Below, piece by piece: positions 23,932-37,356 of a stretch of DNA of 64,000 bases. Position numbers and translations under genes: made by a program. The stretch is from Scatophagus argus (lineage: Eukaryota; Chordata; Actinopteri; Scatophagidae), in the NCBI RefSeq assembly GCF_020382885.2, contig NC_058493.1:27410999-27474998 (forward strand). Direction: 5' to 3'. Under the pieces are notes generated by a model. It ran no database searches, was not told where the DNA came from, and worked only from the letters and a program-made list of their open reading frames with translations. The first letter of the stretch is position 1. Each line of letters starts with the position of its first letter.

Positions 23932-25971
23932 TCAAAGGTTGGCGGTGGTGGAGTTCAGGATGTTGTGCTGGATCTTGGCGTCGGAGGCCTTGGACAGGTC
24001 TCGCTGTGGAAACAGAAACAGCCGTTAAGGTTGACTCCTCGTGCGACATGTGACGACAGGAGGAAGAGACGCAGCAAACGGGCGCATAGCAGTTTGAAAT
24101 CGTTATGAAAAGACACGGCGAAGGCTGTTAGTGTGAGTCAGAGAGCGAAGTCAACCACACAGACGGACGAAAAGATTTCAAACTCAGGCCCATCACATGA
24201 GCTTCACACTGTGGGTATCAACCCTTTGGTTTAAACGCTATCAGAGTTCTGCAAATTGAACTATTTAGGGAAGGTTTTGTTTTTTGTTTTTAACAGGATG
24301 CTGTTTGACTTCGCAACGCGCCCCAAGCGTCTCCCACCTCAAATCTTCTCAGCTAACACTTAGCATCTATCTATCTAGAACGTCTCAGTGTGTGTGGGCT
24401 GAGGGAGTCGAGGGCTTCAGAGGCGAAACTCACGTCACTGCACTTCGCTAACGGAGGAGTACGAGTTTGCATTTTAAATAACTGCGTACACGGAGTCAAC
24501 AAAATGTTTCTAGAGAGGGAAAATGCCAACAAAATGTGCTCGTCTCCATGCAGCAAGACTGAAAACCATAATAATAATAATAAAAAACAGTGAATAAACA
24601 GCGTGAGGTGTAAAAATGTTTAGAAAGAAAGACGTGGGAGCAAACACGACTGCGTCAGACTCAGTCAGACCAACGTGAGCCCTGCGAGAAACCACCACGC
24701 AGCAGCTCTCAGGGCTGATGTCGGTCTGAATGCCTGAGACAAATGGCTCTTGGATTAGAGACATGCAACTGCTGCAGGTTAAAGGGGATTAGTCACAATC
24801 ACAAGCTTTTAGGATTCCAAACACACCTTGACTGAACAGATTCGCAGTTGACCAAGTCCCTCTACAACATAAATTTTCATCATTAGCATTTGTGCACCCT
24901 CTACAACACATTTCAAAGCCTCGTTGCACAGAAATGAGGAAAAAGATTCAGAGAAAATAAAGACAAAAGAATAAATTACCACAAACTCTGAATATGTGCT
25001 GGCAACAGAGGTTATGCTGAAGTTACGCTGTGGACTAGCGCAGGGCAGCAACGCACCAATCAGAGGAGTCCCCTTCAGCTGGCCCTCATTCTCCTTGTTA
25101 GTGCCATGCAGTCTTGGGTGGGGGGGTTTGGCGCTACCTGGCGTCCGTGGCGCCAGACCCTGGAGAGCACACAGCAGAGAAGCACATCAGAAATGTTCAC
25201 ATTCACAGGGAGAAATGGCTGAAATCCCCTTGACTGACTTCACAGCATTCGGCAGCATTCAGATCCTGCGCAAATGGGTCATATTTTATCACAGAGCAGA
25301 AAAAGTAAATATTCTATTAAGTTGGTTATCTAGTTTATTGTGCCGACAGCCATGTGGATGTCAACTGCCCATCTGATCCAATCAGATGGACGGAAATGAA
25401 GAGAAATGTTTTGAAATGTTCTGTTTTTGAATTTGGGGAACTGAATAGCATGATTTTCTTTACGCGGCCATCTTGGTTGTTGTTATTGATGTTGTTGTTG
25501 TTGCCGTCTCCGTGTTGTGGTTCTCAAAAGCGGGAACCCCCAGGGAGCACTGAGGGGTTTCCAGGAGATTCCCAGCAAAAAGAGGAAGAATTCATTTTCA
25601 CTTTAAATCCATCCACAGGTAACACAGTGACAGAATGTGTGACTACTCTGGTCACGAGTGTCACACACGCATCTAAAAGCAGTACTGATAACTTTTGGGG
25701 GACACAGGGAGGAAATCCTCTCAGATGGGGGTCTGTGGTCTAATCTGTGTCAGTTTAGGGCTCTAGTGTCTTGTCAGTCTATACAGTGCAGGACACTTAG
25801 ATGTGCAGGTGTGTTTTATGTGTGCCGAGTGTGTAACTCCTACCTTGTTTGCTGAGAGAGGGGGGCGGGGCACAGGTGAGCGACAGACGGTTCCACCGAA
25901 GGCAGAGCGCATGGTGCTGTTAGATGTGGCACTAGAAATACTGGAAGTTGCATTAAACTGATGAGAGAGAA

Positions 25972-26002
<31 letters not shown>

Positions 26003-29000
26003 GGCTGAGGGTCAGCGCCGACAGAGCCAGACGACTACAGAGACCGAGTGCACATCAAACCAAGAATCGGCTTTACCACCTTTCGGGATTTATTCGGGGT
26101 GGTCGTGCCCAGGAACCTGCGTTTGGTGGGGGTCCGCACTGTTGTTCCGTACAGCATGTCCTCCTCGGTCTGTTTGCTCTTCTTGAGATGCTGACAGAGT
26201 TTGGAAAGAGAAGCATGTCAACATGTTTTCCAACAAACACAAAGCCTCTTCAGTAAGCCAAGCCTCTTCAGTAAAACCTACTCGTGCTTGTTTCTCCTTC
26301 TCTTTCTCTGTTTGGTGCAGCTCCCACTGATCCTCCACATACTGCAGGAACTTCTGGTCGTTGACGAGGAACTCTCGCCCCTGTTCAGCCTCCCACACGT
26401 CGATCTGGGCTTTTAATTTCTTTTCAAGCTTAAAACACAAAACACACACGATGTTGAGTTACTGTGAAATGGGAAGAGATTTTCAGTTTGGAAAACTGTG
26501 GAAAACGCGTGGCCTTCGTGTCTTCACCTTTGGCAGACTTTTGTGCAGCTCGGTCCTCTGTTTCTCCTCTTTCAGGAGATTCCCTCCTCTGTTAGTGAAT
26601 CTTGCCGGATCTGTGGCTTTATTCTGTCAATGAGAGAGACGAAAGCATTCCAGCATGCTGCAGTGTAACCCAGGCTTCCTACACATTTTCCATTTCTGAC
26701 TTGCAGATTTCTTGGTAGGTTTTTCAGACCTCATCAGACATATCACAGATTGTTGGACAGGAAGGTTTTGTTGCTACTTCGATTTTTTGTTCACGACTTG
26801 TTGGTTTTCTTTCCCCATCAGACTCACCTCCAGCTCCAGGAAGAGTCTCCAGCTTTCTTCCCATTGGTGAACTCCGTCAAAAAGTTCTTTGTGCTCCTCA
26901 TAATGCTGCTTCAAGCGCTGGATCTCAGCGTCGTGCAGACTCAGCAGCTCTTCAGTAAAATCCTCTGAAAACAGTCGGTGTCTTAGCATGCCAGTATTGT
27001 GCTGAGTTAGACTAAAATGTCAAACAAAGAGAACCCACCACTAAAATATGGTGCAAAAGCCTGCCGCTGCTCGATGCTGAAGAAGCACTTGTCCCAGAAC
27101 ACTGCGATCTCGGACCGGATGGCCTCGGTGACGTTGCGGATGTTTAGCAGTTTGAGCTCCTCCAGACGCCGAACTTCTGCTTGTAACTGAAGGAGAAAAA
27201 ATAAAGCGTCAGCTGAACAGTAAAACCGGAGACGGTTCAGAAAGGACTCCCTTCTAGGTCATTTCCTGTGTTGAGGCCTGCCCCGCCCTGTTTGCAGACT
27301 GGCAGCAGGACCTGAGTCCACTCACCAATGGAAGAAGTGAACTATAATGACTGATTCTTCTGCTCCACAGTCACCAAAGTAAACACTGGACCCAGCTGAG
27401 GCAATTTACTGGACCAGTTCCTAGATTTTTGCTAAGTACGAATTATTTGCTCACCCAAATATTTAAACATATGGAACAGGGTCAAAAACACCAGAATTCC
27501 CCTTTAATGGGTCATTTGTCATAGAGCGCCTTTGATGAAAACAACATTCACAATACTGACAGTCACCATTCGCTGACCACGGATTACAGAAAGAGCTAAA
27601 AATGGAGGAAGTCGGCAGCACACAGGACATTCAAGTCTTCTCACCGCTTCCAGGTTCCTCTTCCTGGATGAGACCATGTGTTCGTTGAAGGCCTCCCTGT
27701 CCTCCTGGGGAACCTGCAGTCTGTCCCACAGCTGCTGGATCTTCTCTCTGTGGTTCTCACACATGGCCTCGTTCTCCGTCTTGCGTTCCTCCAGCTGCAG
27801 GAACAACAGGACACCAAGTCTTCAGTCGATCCCTTACGATGCATATTTGACTGGAGCGTAGAAAACATCAGACATCTGGGCTCAAAGTTTGGCTCATTTC
27901 ATTTTTAGAAAACCCGTCTCACCTGACAGATAAGCAGCTTGAGTGATGTAATATTTTCTCTGGAAAGACAAAACGAGTCCTCATCCTCACAGACGACGTC
28001 CTTCTCGAAGCTGGTCTCAGGGACATGGTCCAGCTCTTCCATGTACAAGATGATCTGCTTTTTGAGGTCCATGAACTCAGCATGCCGCCTCACCTGTAAA
28101 CACGACACAGTTTGGTCAAGTAAAGATGAGATTATGTTTTTGACAAGAGTGTGGGTTTGAATTTTATCAGCATGGAAGAGCACACAATCCGCCTGTAAGT
28201 CATGTGACAGCGACGAGATGAATCAGGTCAGTGCTGCGCGAACACGCGTTTTTCCAGTACGGCCTCTGCAGTTTGTGACGGCAACACCTTCAGCACAACT
28301 GCAGCTTTGGAAGAAACTTTGGAAGGAACTTTCCTGTGGACAGCTGAGATACACAGGAGACAAACGCGAGCTCCCACCTTCTCTGCGCTCTGGCTGGCGA
28401 TGTGCTGCTGGAAGTGATCCAGCTGCTCCAGGGAGGGAACAGAGTCGGGAGCGATGCCATAAGGCACGGAGCACAGGATGTCACACAGGTCCTGGTCCTG
28501 CTCCAGCAGACCCTTCAGCTGCTGCATCCGACGGGCCTTCTCCTTCATCAGAGCCTCCACCTGAGTGCGTATGTTCTTCTCCTGCTGGAGCATGCTGATA
28601 CCGCTCTCCTCCTGAACGTACAGAGGACACGGCAACAAAAATACTTCACAAGACGGTTCTCTAAACAACCGTTAACGTCAGCAAATCTGTTTACCGTCAA
28701 CCAGCTCGTAACAAGAGGCATTTTATATGAACTACTGCTAAGAAGAAGACAACACTGAGTAAGCAGATTAATATATTTTTTTTTTAAAAAAAAAAGCAAA
28801 ACTAAAAAACAGCTGACGTTACCTCAAACACAGGTAGCTGAAGCTCCAGGTAGAGTTTCTCCAGTTCTGTCCTGCATGTCTGAAGGCTGTTTATGAGCCT
28901 CTTTTTCAGAGATTCTTCTTCTTTGATCATCATATCCAGTAAGCTCTGGAGGATAAATACAATAAAATAAATCAGCAGAATGCAGATGGACGATCACATT

Positions 29001-30217
29001 TCTCATCAATATCCAGTAACAAATATATCCAATATGGATACAGAGCTGACAACCGATTACACATTATACACATGCAAACTGCAAACACTGCAGGAGAGGA
29101 GTACAAAGTACTTTAACTCAGTAGGAGAAAAGAAGAAATGCTGATTGCTGTATAACAACATTACATGTTTTTTCCAGCAGTTTTTAAAAAATGTTTTAAT
29201 GCATAAACAATCATGTGCACATGTAGTTAACTGATGACTCACTCACACTTCAAATGTGTGTGATGAATGAGCCAATACTTTGACATTAACGAAACTCATG
29301 CTCAGAGGTTGGTGGATATACAGAGACGCACAAAACAAAGAAACTGACAAAATATTTCACTTTATCAGTCAACAGAAGGCTGGAGTCAATTCATTAGTCC
29401 ACATTTCTGAGATAAATCAACAGCAAAATGAGCCCATCGTGGACATTCAGGTAGCAACGAACCAAGAAGAAAGTGCAGTACAACTCTGCAGGTAACAAAT
29501 ATATTTGAGCTAAACCAGAAACACAAACGCTCTTACGCTTTCACACTATAAAACTGCCTTCATCACGCATATCTCAGTCCTCGTCTTTCACCATCAGATG
29601 TCAGCATCAGCAGGCTCCAGCGACACCGCAGAAGTAAAAACGACCAGATGTCTCGCTGTAAAGTGTACTTTCACTCATGACTGTTGTGTCCCTCTAAAAG
29701 CCTCCTCCTCCTCAGGTGAAACCTGTTCACAGGCCGGGTGGTCGCCTGCCACAGCTCGCGATACACCTGCTGAACCAGGTTTACAGCCATGATGAGCGTT
29801 CGAGGACTCACCTTGATGTGGGTCTTGACAACATTAGTTCTCTGCAGTCTCTGGTCCTCTGGGATACCGATTTCTTCCCAGATGTCCTTCAGATGGCACA
29901 GCGCTTTATTCAGGCACGACACCGCCTCAGCTGCGAGCACCTCGCTACACGGACAGACAGCCAGGCAGAGGCAAACTCAACCCATTTACCAAGTAACTGT
30001 CACTGAAAACATTTAAACCGACCAAAACACACAGAGAATCTACTCGTATCATCGAGCTAACTTTCTGTGGTGTTAGTTTCGCTAACGGTACCATGAGTGC
30101 TAGCTAATCTCAACAAGTTAGCTACTTACTATCGCATCTATTTTATATCAAGCGTTATTTTGCGTTTTATACGCTGACTCTGTCGCGAAGATTATTTTCA
30201 CCTTACCTCTTTCTCAT
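23932..30217 (-). CDS. prc1: Protein regulator of cytokinesis 1 (MAP65/Ase1 family)
   Basis: Antiparallel-microtubule bundler of the central spindle, partner of KIF4A and PLK1. Coding exons are 30207-30217, 29812-29944, 28823-28945, 28378-28611, 27923-28093, 27645-27794, 27039-27186, 26828-26964, 26528-26623, 26282-26428, 26080-26190, 25844-25957, 24980-25159 and 23932-24003. All frames join, giving 608 residues (human 620). Residues 1-340 are coiled-coil/rod; the spectrin-like microtubule-binding part follows (WEESWRLFLELE, RFTNRGGNLLKEEKQR). Two CDK sites, RTPTKRR and TTPNKSRK, fall at T470 and T481, the same numbers as the human phosphosites. The tail keeps QRNFSITSVASTYSEF and SKAS..ILNST. 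A segment present in some human isoforms between YSEF and RDLSKAS was not found. The first coding exon supplies only ATG and eight more bases. Fish have prc1 paralogues; I cannot say which this is. Confidence 0.96.
25963..26003. repeat. GA microsatellite in a prc1 intron
   Basis: (GA)n beginning 6 bases upstream (on the coding strand) of exon 25844-25957, so it forms a CT-rich polypyrimidine tract for that acceptor. Confidence 0.85.
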
Positions 30218-30331
30218 CGTTAAATTCCAGACTCTGATGCGATTATCGGTGAACAGTTTAAAACAACCAAAACTACTCGGAGACAAGCAGAGCGTCGCCT
30301 ATCAACCTGCTCTCAGACCAGTCCGTTTGTA

Positions 30332-30400
30332 TACAATTCAAAATACGCGTACCGCGGCGTTCTGCTCTCTGATTGGCTCGTTCTACGGGTGCGCGTCCTG
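30332..30400 (-). promoter_or_regulatory. CCAAT and CHR/CDE-like cell-cycle promoter of prc1
   Basis: On the minus strand a CCAAT box (30372-30376) is followed about 30 bases later by a CHR element TTTGAA (30337-30342), preceded by TACGCGTAT, a weak CDE-like sequence. The start codon follows 120 bases on. Human PRC1 is known as a DREAM/MuvB-controlled G2/M gene, and CCAAT about 30 bases upstream of a CHR is the usual layout in such promoters. The motifs are seen; the regulation is inferred. Confidence 0.5.
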
Positions 30401-30648
30401 TGTTAAACCAGCGTCGGCCGCCAGGATCTTATGCAGCTTATAGTCAGAGGGAACCGCCCAACAGCGGACAACTCATGAATTAAAACAAACGAACCGATCT
30501 GATGGAGGGTGTGGTGATGTAGTCTAGCGGCAGCCCGACCCTTCATGCGACAATGACGCTGTTGTTAATTTTAGACTGAAGAATTCAGGCCGTTCAGTAC
30601 TCAAATTAAAGTACAGGAGAGCAGGAAACAAACGTGTTAAAAAAAACA

Positions 30649-30654
30649 TTTATT
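30649..30654 (-). promoter_or_regulatory. Poly(A) signal for vps33b
   Basis: AATAAA on the minus strand, 145 bases past the vps33b stop, between vps33b and the prc1 promoter. Confidence 0.65.
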
Positions 30655-30798
30655 CACTTTATACATCTTTGCTGTTCTTTCGTTGTAAGTTGCAGGCTGT
30701 CAGTGAATATTTTTAATCTTAAAAGTGGAAGGCTGGAGGGAATGGATGACAAGTGGCAGCAGGAATGTCCGACTTCGTGTCCACCATGTTGACATCTT

Positions 30799-33700
30799 TC
30801 ATAAATGGTTACCCAGCAGAGCCTCCAAGAGTCTCGAACTGTTTGTAATCGCAGTCGTTACCACGATAAATTTATAACCTGGGAAAAAAGAAAGCAGTAA
30901 TGTTTATTACAGTAATTACCCACTTTCAGCTATTCTGACACAAAGCAACAAGTGAATTTCTCCATATTTTCTAATAATTTCCAAGTAGTTTCATGGAAAT
31001 GAGTTTACAGAATTATGGAAAAAAAGAATACAATTATACACGTATGGACATTAAACTTTGTGTTAATTAATAAATGACGAACCCATCATGGGCTGAAATA
31101 CAGCTTATCTTTGCTTTATGAGGAAGTTAAAGGCTTATAACAACAATAAAGCATTACTGCTCATTTCTGACGATGAAAATACATCAAACTTCACAGCATT
31201 TCTACTTTTGTGAAGTCAGCTGATTTTGTCTTCATATAACATCAAAGTGTGAATCTAAAAAGTGCAAAACCTAATTTTACACTCGTGTTGCCGACTGTGG
31301 CGTGACATGTTTCTGAGGAAAAGTCAGCTCCTTCCTGTGGATGTCGGGTGACTGGTGTCAGAAAAGTTTTCATTATGAACATCAGTCACGTAACTGGAAG
31401 TGAAAAACCATCACACCATCTGAGCTCATTACAAAAATATTAAAATTTGAAAAACTTTTTGTAAATTTGGAAACTAATTAGGAGGAGCAGTTCAGAATAC
31501 ACTGAGGCGGGAAACCTTAACAAAAGCAGAATATTGTCCTCTAACAGCAGCACTGGTTACCTCTCTCTCTGCCCAGGAAACGTAGGGCTGATATCTCAGA
31601 AAAGGTGCAGCCACCCAGGAACATGACGAGGATGATGCGCTGGGCATCGTTCTTCGCTCTTAAGTCGCCTCCGACGCCGCCTGATGAGAGACAAAAGCTT
31701 CACAATCCGATCCTTTCACAGCGTGAAGCTGCGAGCATTTGGACTGATTTCCTTCACAACGCAAACGTGCCTGAGCTGAGTCAAAGTCTGTGTTAGTTTC
31801 AGGATTTAGTCAGACTTTGAATGGAATGTTTTTGAGAAGGAGGATGAAGCTGAAGTGTAAGCCTTTCATGCCGCCACACTGCTGTCACAGCGTTTCCCTC
31901 TCTCAAGTCTTTGTCATGTCTTTAAACCAAGTAACAAGCCAATCAGGAACACATTTATGTTTATACATGGCCCACAAACTGTGCTTGTCCAGGGGAAACC
32001 CAGCTGAGGAAATCAGGTTTCTCAGTCCCACAAACTGTATGTTATTCACATGTCGTTTAAGACTCGACACAACGGCACAAAGCCAACAGAAACCCGGTGA
32101 AGAGCATGTCAACACTCACCGAACTCAGCAGCCTCAGGTTTTTCATTTACTGTTCTTATATTTCTACCTCCTGTTGCTCTGACCTGAAACAGCGAACTCG
32201 TGTCCATTGAGCAGCCTGGTGACTTCCTCAAGCCCCGTCCAACCGTCTCGCTCCAACACCTACAGGTGACCACACCAGGAAAAAGCTTCATCATGACACT
32301 GATGGTCTCTCACCGATCTCCCCCACAGGGAGGGAGACGGCGTCGAATACTGTGGAACAAACGAATCCGACTGGTTTCCTCACCTGCTCGATGAGTTTGC
32401 AGCTCAGAGGGACGTAGGCGCCGCTGAAGATGTAAGCCATGTCTCGAGGGACACGCAGGTCGTATTCTTCATCCGACTTGGGCACCTTTACACAAAATGT
32501 GATAATACAACAGTATTCAGCATCTTTGGTTTGTAAGGACAAACACAACCATCCCAAGAAACAGAAAAGGTGATTACTTACCAGGTTGAGTTTTCTGCTC
32601 AGGGCTCTGAAATTGCTCTTCTTTGCGAGAGAAGAGAAGGCGTCAGTCAGCTTTCCTGGAAAAGTGACAGAAAAAAAGCGGGATCAGGACAGTTCGATGT
32701 GACTGTGAATCATCTGTCAGGTTCATGTGCAGAGAGAGAACAGCAGATGAATCCGCTTTCACCTGCCGTTTTGTCGTTGACCAGTTTGCCCACTTTGCTC
32801 TCCATGGCGGTCAGCGTTTCCCCCGGCTGCTGCTCCACCAGCAGCCCCAACTGCCTCAGGTTGGCAAATGTGAGCAGGTGGTCCACGCCATAGCTCTGAC
32901 CAGGTGACAAAATGTCACACGTTAGAATGTCGATATCCTCTGAAAACGTTTTCAGCTTAAAGCGAGACGGTTAAAAACTCCTTGTCTGAATCTCACCTGT
33001 AGATACTGTGCTTTTAATGACCGGTAATCCTTTGGCAGGAGTCCTGTGAGAAAACACGACCGTCACGCAGATGTTAACGCAGAATTTTATACATTTCTTA
33101 TAAAAATGCAGTTACATGAACACAATCACCGTTTTCCGTGATGGACAGAAGACAGAGCATCCTCAGACTTTCTATCATGGAGACCTTTGGAAAAGAAAAG
33201 AATGAATGCGTCGTCGTCATCATGATTCCACCTGTTCCTACGTCGCACTGGGCTTCAGCCAACGCACCTGTCTGTTGATGTGCTCCTCGATGAACGAAAT
33301 GCATTCACGAATTTCAAATCCTTCAAGTAACGCTGGACCAGAAAGGAACAACAACAACAACAAAAACGTGATCAAATTACATCCTGTAAAGCTGAAGTGA
33401 ACCCTGAATCTGAAATGTGGACAGAGTGGAGGACGCTCACAGTGTTCAGTCTTCAGCAGCTCCTGAAAGTCCTGCTTCGTTTTCTTCTTCATTATTGACT
33501 CGCTGGCTCCGATGTCTGCAAGAGAAGGTGGTCTTCAGCGACGCAGCCCCGTCAACATTAAGTGAAATTCACAGCGACCTGCTGCAACACTCACGCAGGC
33601 TCAGCAGCCGATGTTCCTGTTTCAGCCCTTTCAGTTCCTCTGACACGAACGTCTTCATCTGCTTTATGTCCATCCCCTGGCGCTTCTGCAGAATCAGTGA

Positions 33701-36700
33701 AGGAAAACGTGTTCTGACTCTGTCTTTCAGCTTAGTTAGGCCACTCATGAGGGTAATGAACATTTACTCACATCATACGCAGTCTGGAGATTCCTGGCTT
33801 TCTGACTGAGGAAGCCAAAGACGTTGGAGAAATGCTCGTTTCTGATTTCACCAAAGACCTATGAGACATGCCAGAGTTCAGACACTTAACTTAAACTCGT
33901 TTTGGTTAAGGATCTGCAGCAGATGTCAGCGCTGACCTACCTTATCCTGAGAGTTCAACATGACTTTCAGACTTTTGTCTGAGGAGGTAACATCAGGTCC
34001 AAACTCCACACATCCTGCACATACATGGACACAAAGTAATGTCTTAAAATGGACTTAAACACTGATCTTTGTAACAAGACACAACCTGACACTCTTAATA
34101 TTTTAATTTGATTAACTTCTCGGTACAGCAGTGCAGGCACAAGGCCTGACAGCCAGTATTCATAACCTGAGATCAAAGTATTCCTTTATGCCCGTTAAGA
34201 TTTCTGACAGCAGGAACAGAAAAATATGACATCTAGTCGAGTGCAGATCTCCACCAGGTGTGTCTGTGGGCGTGTGGGTGAAGAAGATTTTCGTGTTATT
34301 CTGCTGTTTTAGTGTGGGCGGAGATCTTAATGAAAGTGACCTGACAACACAGCTGCAGTCACCCCATTCTCACGTGTAAACAGTGTTTTCAGATTCTCAC
34401 ACCGACCACAGCTAACGCTCCACAGGCTGCTCTCACACTCACCACATTTGATTCGAAATATATCATCCACCAGTCCTTCGTAGACAACCTGAGAGCACAG
34501 AGGACTGACAAAGTCCACATCTGCAAAGACAGAGACGGACGTTAGGGAGGACAGAGAGCACAGCTCAGCATGTGACCCACTGAGAGGACGACACGTCTCC
34601 GCGTCTCACCTCTGTCAATGAGAAAAACTTTTCCTATTTCAGCTTGACGACTTCTTTGTTCTCCCTCCTCAACCTGCTCCCTCCACGACTCGTACGCCAT
34701 CTGGTACCGGACGAATTCATACCAGTTCAATCATCATCATCATCATGAGCATTTTAGCCAAAACACATCAAAGTGGATCTGAAAGTTAAACTTGGTGACT
34801 TTTAAATGTGCTGTACCTTAGAACATCGTCCAATCCCGTAGACTTTTGTGAAGGGACCGTAGAGGGAGTGAAGGAGGCGCAGAGCGCTGCCGGCCGTCCT
34901 CACCCACCGCTGGTCTCCCGCCTGTGGGATGTGGGATAAAGTACAACCTGATGCATCTGTGCACCTACTATCAACCACTATCTTCCAGTACGATGGTTCA
35001 AATTACCACCAGAGCTGAAATGCATGACTGTGAATGCCAAAACGTAACAAACAAAACATGTTTCACAAATGACCTGCGAAACACAGTGCAGACTGCAAGT
35101 ACAAAACTCAGTCAGCAAACTAATGCATTTTGTTTTGCAAATATAAAACATGTCTGTCAAACAAACACGTGATAAAGTTTACTACATCACGCTTAATACA
35201 GCACGTCTTACGTGTACAAAAAATATACTTCTTCAGCACTGTCAGCATTGTCCCACAAAAGTCCTGAGTACTTCATCCTCCACAACAGCAGGTGGCGCTC
35301 TGAGTCAGCTTAAAGGGACAGTTCACTTGATTGCTCTGCACATCATTTACCAGGAAGTTGTCTTGGAAGAATTCTGGCAGCTCCATACTGATGATGTCAT
35401 CGTCCAGTGGAAGAAGGTAGAAAGCCCACTCGTCAGTGGTCACATCTGTGGGAAGGCAAAAACAGGTTCAACATGTCCTTTCATTCACACTGATCATTAC
35501 TACTAAAACATAAAGTGAAGAAGAAAGGAAGCCTATTTACCACCAAAGATCCCCTGCTCCTCCAGCACCGCCTCACATGCGTAAAACTGGATGACACATC
35601 AGGTGGTGGGGGTTTGAGACCAGCAGGTACATATCAAGATTTAATCCACAACAACTGAAAGCAGAGTCTGAACACAACGACCGGATGAGACGTACCTTCT
35701 GAGGGGTGAAGATGATCTTATATCTTCGAAATTTTCCTGCTGCCTTGTCTGCATTGGCCACATCTGGAACAAAATGGATTATAACATCAAATACAACTGA
35801 AATTATTTGGAAAGCTCATTGGATGGCACTGAAACTATTTTCTAAACTATTCTCTCTAACCATAATTTTTCCCTAAAAAAAAAATCCAACATTTTGATTT
35901 AAATATTTAAGTGTGTGATCAGAGATTAAGTAAATAACACTATGAATATGACAAAACGTTTAGTGTCGAGGTTTTGAACTCAAAACTAGAACCACCACCT
36001 TGCCGAGTTGCAGTTTACATCCATGTCTGTCCAGGCTCTCACAATACGGTGCAGCGACAAGCACCTGAAGCTCAGCATCACAATCACAAAATGTTCATGA
36101 TACTGATCATTGAGCTGCTTTGATTTGTCTTGGGGGTAAGAAAAGAAAACCACTACTCACCACATATCCATTTCACAGTTTGGATTCTTGGCCGGATCAG
36201 AAAACAGAGCCTATAAGACAGTAATGCTACGCTGTCAGGTGACCACACCAGGTATGAGTGTGTATGCATTTGGTTGTTATGAGTTTGGAAGGTGCAGGGC
36301 TCACTGATCCGAGGTGCTGATAACAGGTTTGTATTCCACTTTGTAGAGTTTGTCGACTTCATGTTGCTGTGAAGGAAAGGACAAAGTGTTTGACGCTGAC
36401 ATTGGAACTGAAGTTCTCCTCAGAGCTTTTCAGTCTCACGTGTCAGAGGAGTCACAGGCGATGATGAGTCTCACCTTTAGTGTTGACACGTTAGCGATAC
36501 GATCCAGCGGGCTCATCAAGTCCGCCTCAATGAAGAGGTCCTTCTTCCCCGGCAGCTGTGTGACAAAGAGAGGAAAGAAGAGCAGTGAAGATGAAATCTA
36601 TCCAACGACAAACACACACAGTCTGTCTGTCAGCTGCTGCTGCTGAGGAGAAAGTTAGCTGTGTGTTAGCCCTGAGCTGTAACTCATGCATCCTTCTGTA

Positions 36701-37356
36701 AATGTTGGCCTAATTTTCCTCAGTCACCATCATCTTTACTAAATATGGTAATATGTTCCTCCCACCCTAAATGACAGCAAATTTAATTTAATAGCTTTGA
36801 GCAAATGGAGTTCTGCGGCACAGAAGAATTTCAGGGTTGGAGCAGACAATTACTTTCATTCCTGTTTTTTTTTTATGTTGTTGTGATTTTTCTTTGACAA
36901 AAAGAAAAATACAGAACATCAAGAGAAGTTTGTCACCTTCTTGTTCATATTCCACAACAAAATATTTCACCTCTGACCAATAAGTGCTGTGACATCACAG
37001 ATGGGGTGTGGTCAGAAGCGCAACAGTAATTTCACTCCGTCAACACAATTCAGTGTGAAAGGAGCCCTCATTTCTCCGTTTAGATAACGCTGACTGACAG
37101 ACGTGTATACCACTGATATCCTGTTACGAAAACACTTACATGAACTAATTATACATGTCAACAGTTATATTACTGGTGCATTGTGTGCAGCGGGAGTCAG
37201 GTGGCAGCCGGCCAAGACAAATTAAGTAGAGACAGGACCGCTGCAGCGGCTCGTTCTTACCTGTTCCAGCAGGTAGATGAGCTGATCTCTGGCTAGCCGC
37301 TTCAGCAGAGAGAAGTCAGGGAGCTCCGGGGAATCTTTCCTGGCACTGTGAGCCAT
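30799..37356 (-). CDS. vps33b: VPS33B, late endosome and lysosome associated (Sec1/Munc18 family)
   Basis: SM protein that works with VIPAS39 in endosomal and lysosomal tethering and fusion; human loss causes ARC syndrome. There are 23 coding exons: 37261-37356, 36475-36555, 36305-36366, 36161-36210, 35696-35763, 35541-35586, 35351-35445, 34817-34921, 34610-34700, 34443-34520, 33941-34014, 33772-33858, 33595-33685, 33441-33515, 33268-33332, 33130-33184, 32997-33043, 32763-32895, 32582-32655, 32384-32485, 32184-32259, 31561-31680 and 30799-30878. They total 1851 bases, or 616 residues (human 617), with phases continuous throughout. Family blocks include [64 protein letters not shown] and [17 protein letters not shown]. 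The extreme C terminus (LLGNHL) differs from the human one. Head-to-head with hddc3, 475 bases apart, and 580 bases upstream of prc1 as in human 15q26. Confidence 0.97.
34731..34746. repeat. Short ATC triplet repeat in a vps33b intron
   Basis: About five ATC units, close to the acceptor of exon 34610-34700. Confidence 0.7.
35285..35298 (+). promoter_or_regulatory. CTCF-like motif in a vps33b intron
   Basis: ACAGCAGGTGGCGC matches 13 of 14 positions of the CTCF core. Just after it is TTAAAGGGACAGTTCAC, resembling the start of a teleost short repeat, so the site could have come with a repeat. Confidence 0.4.
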
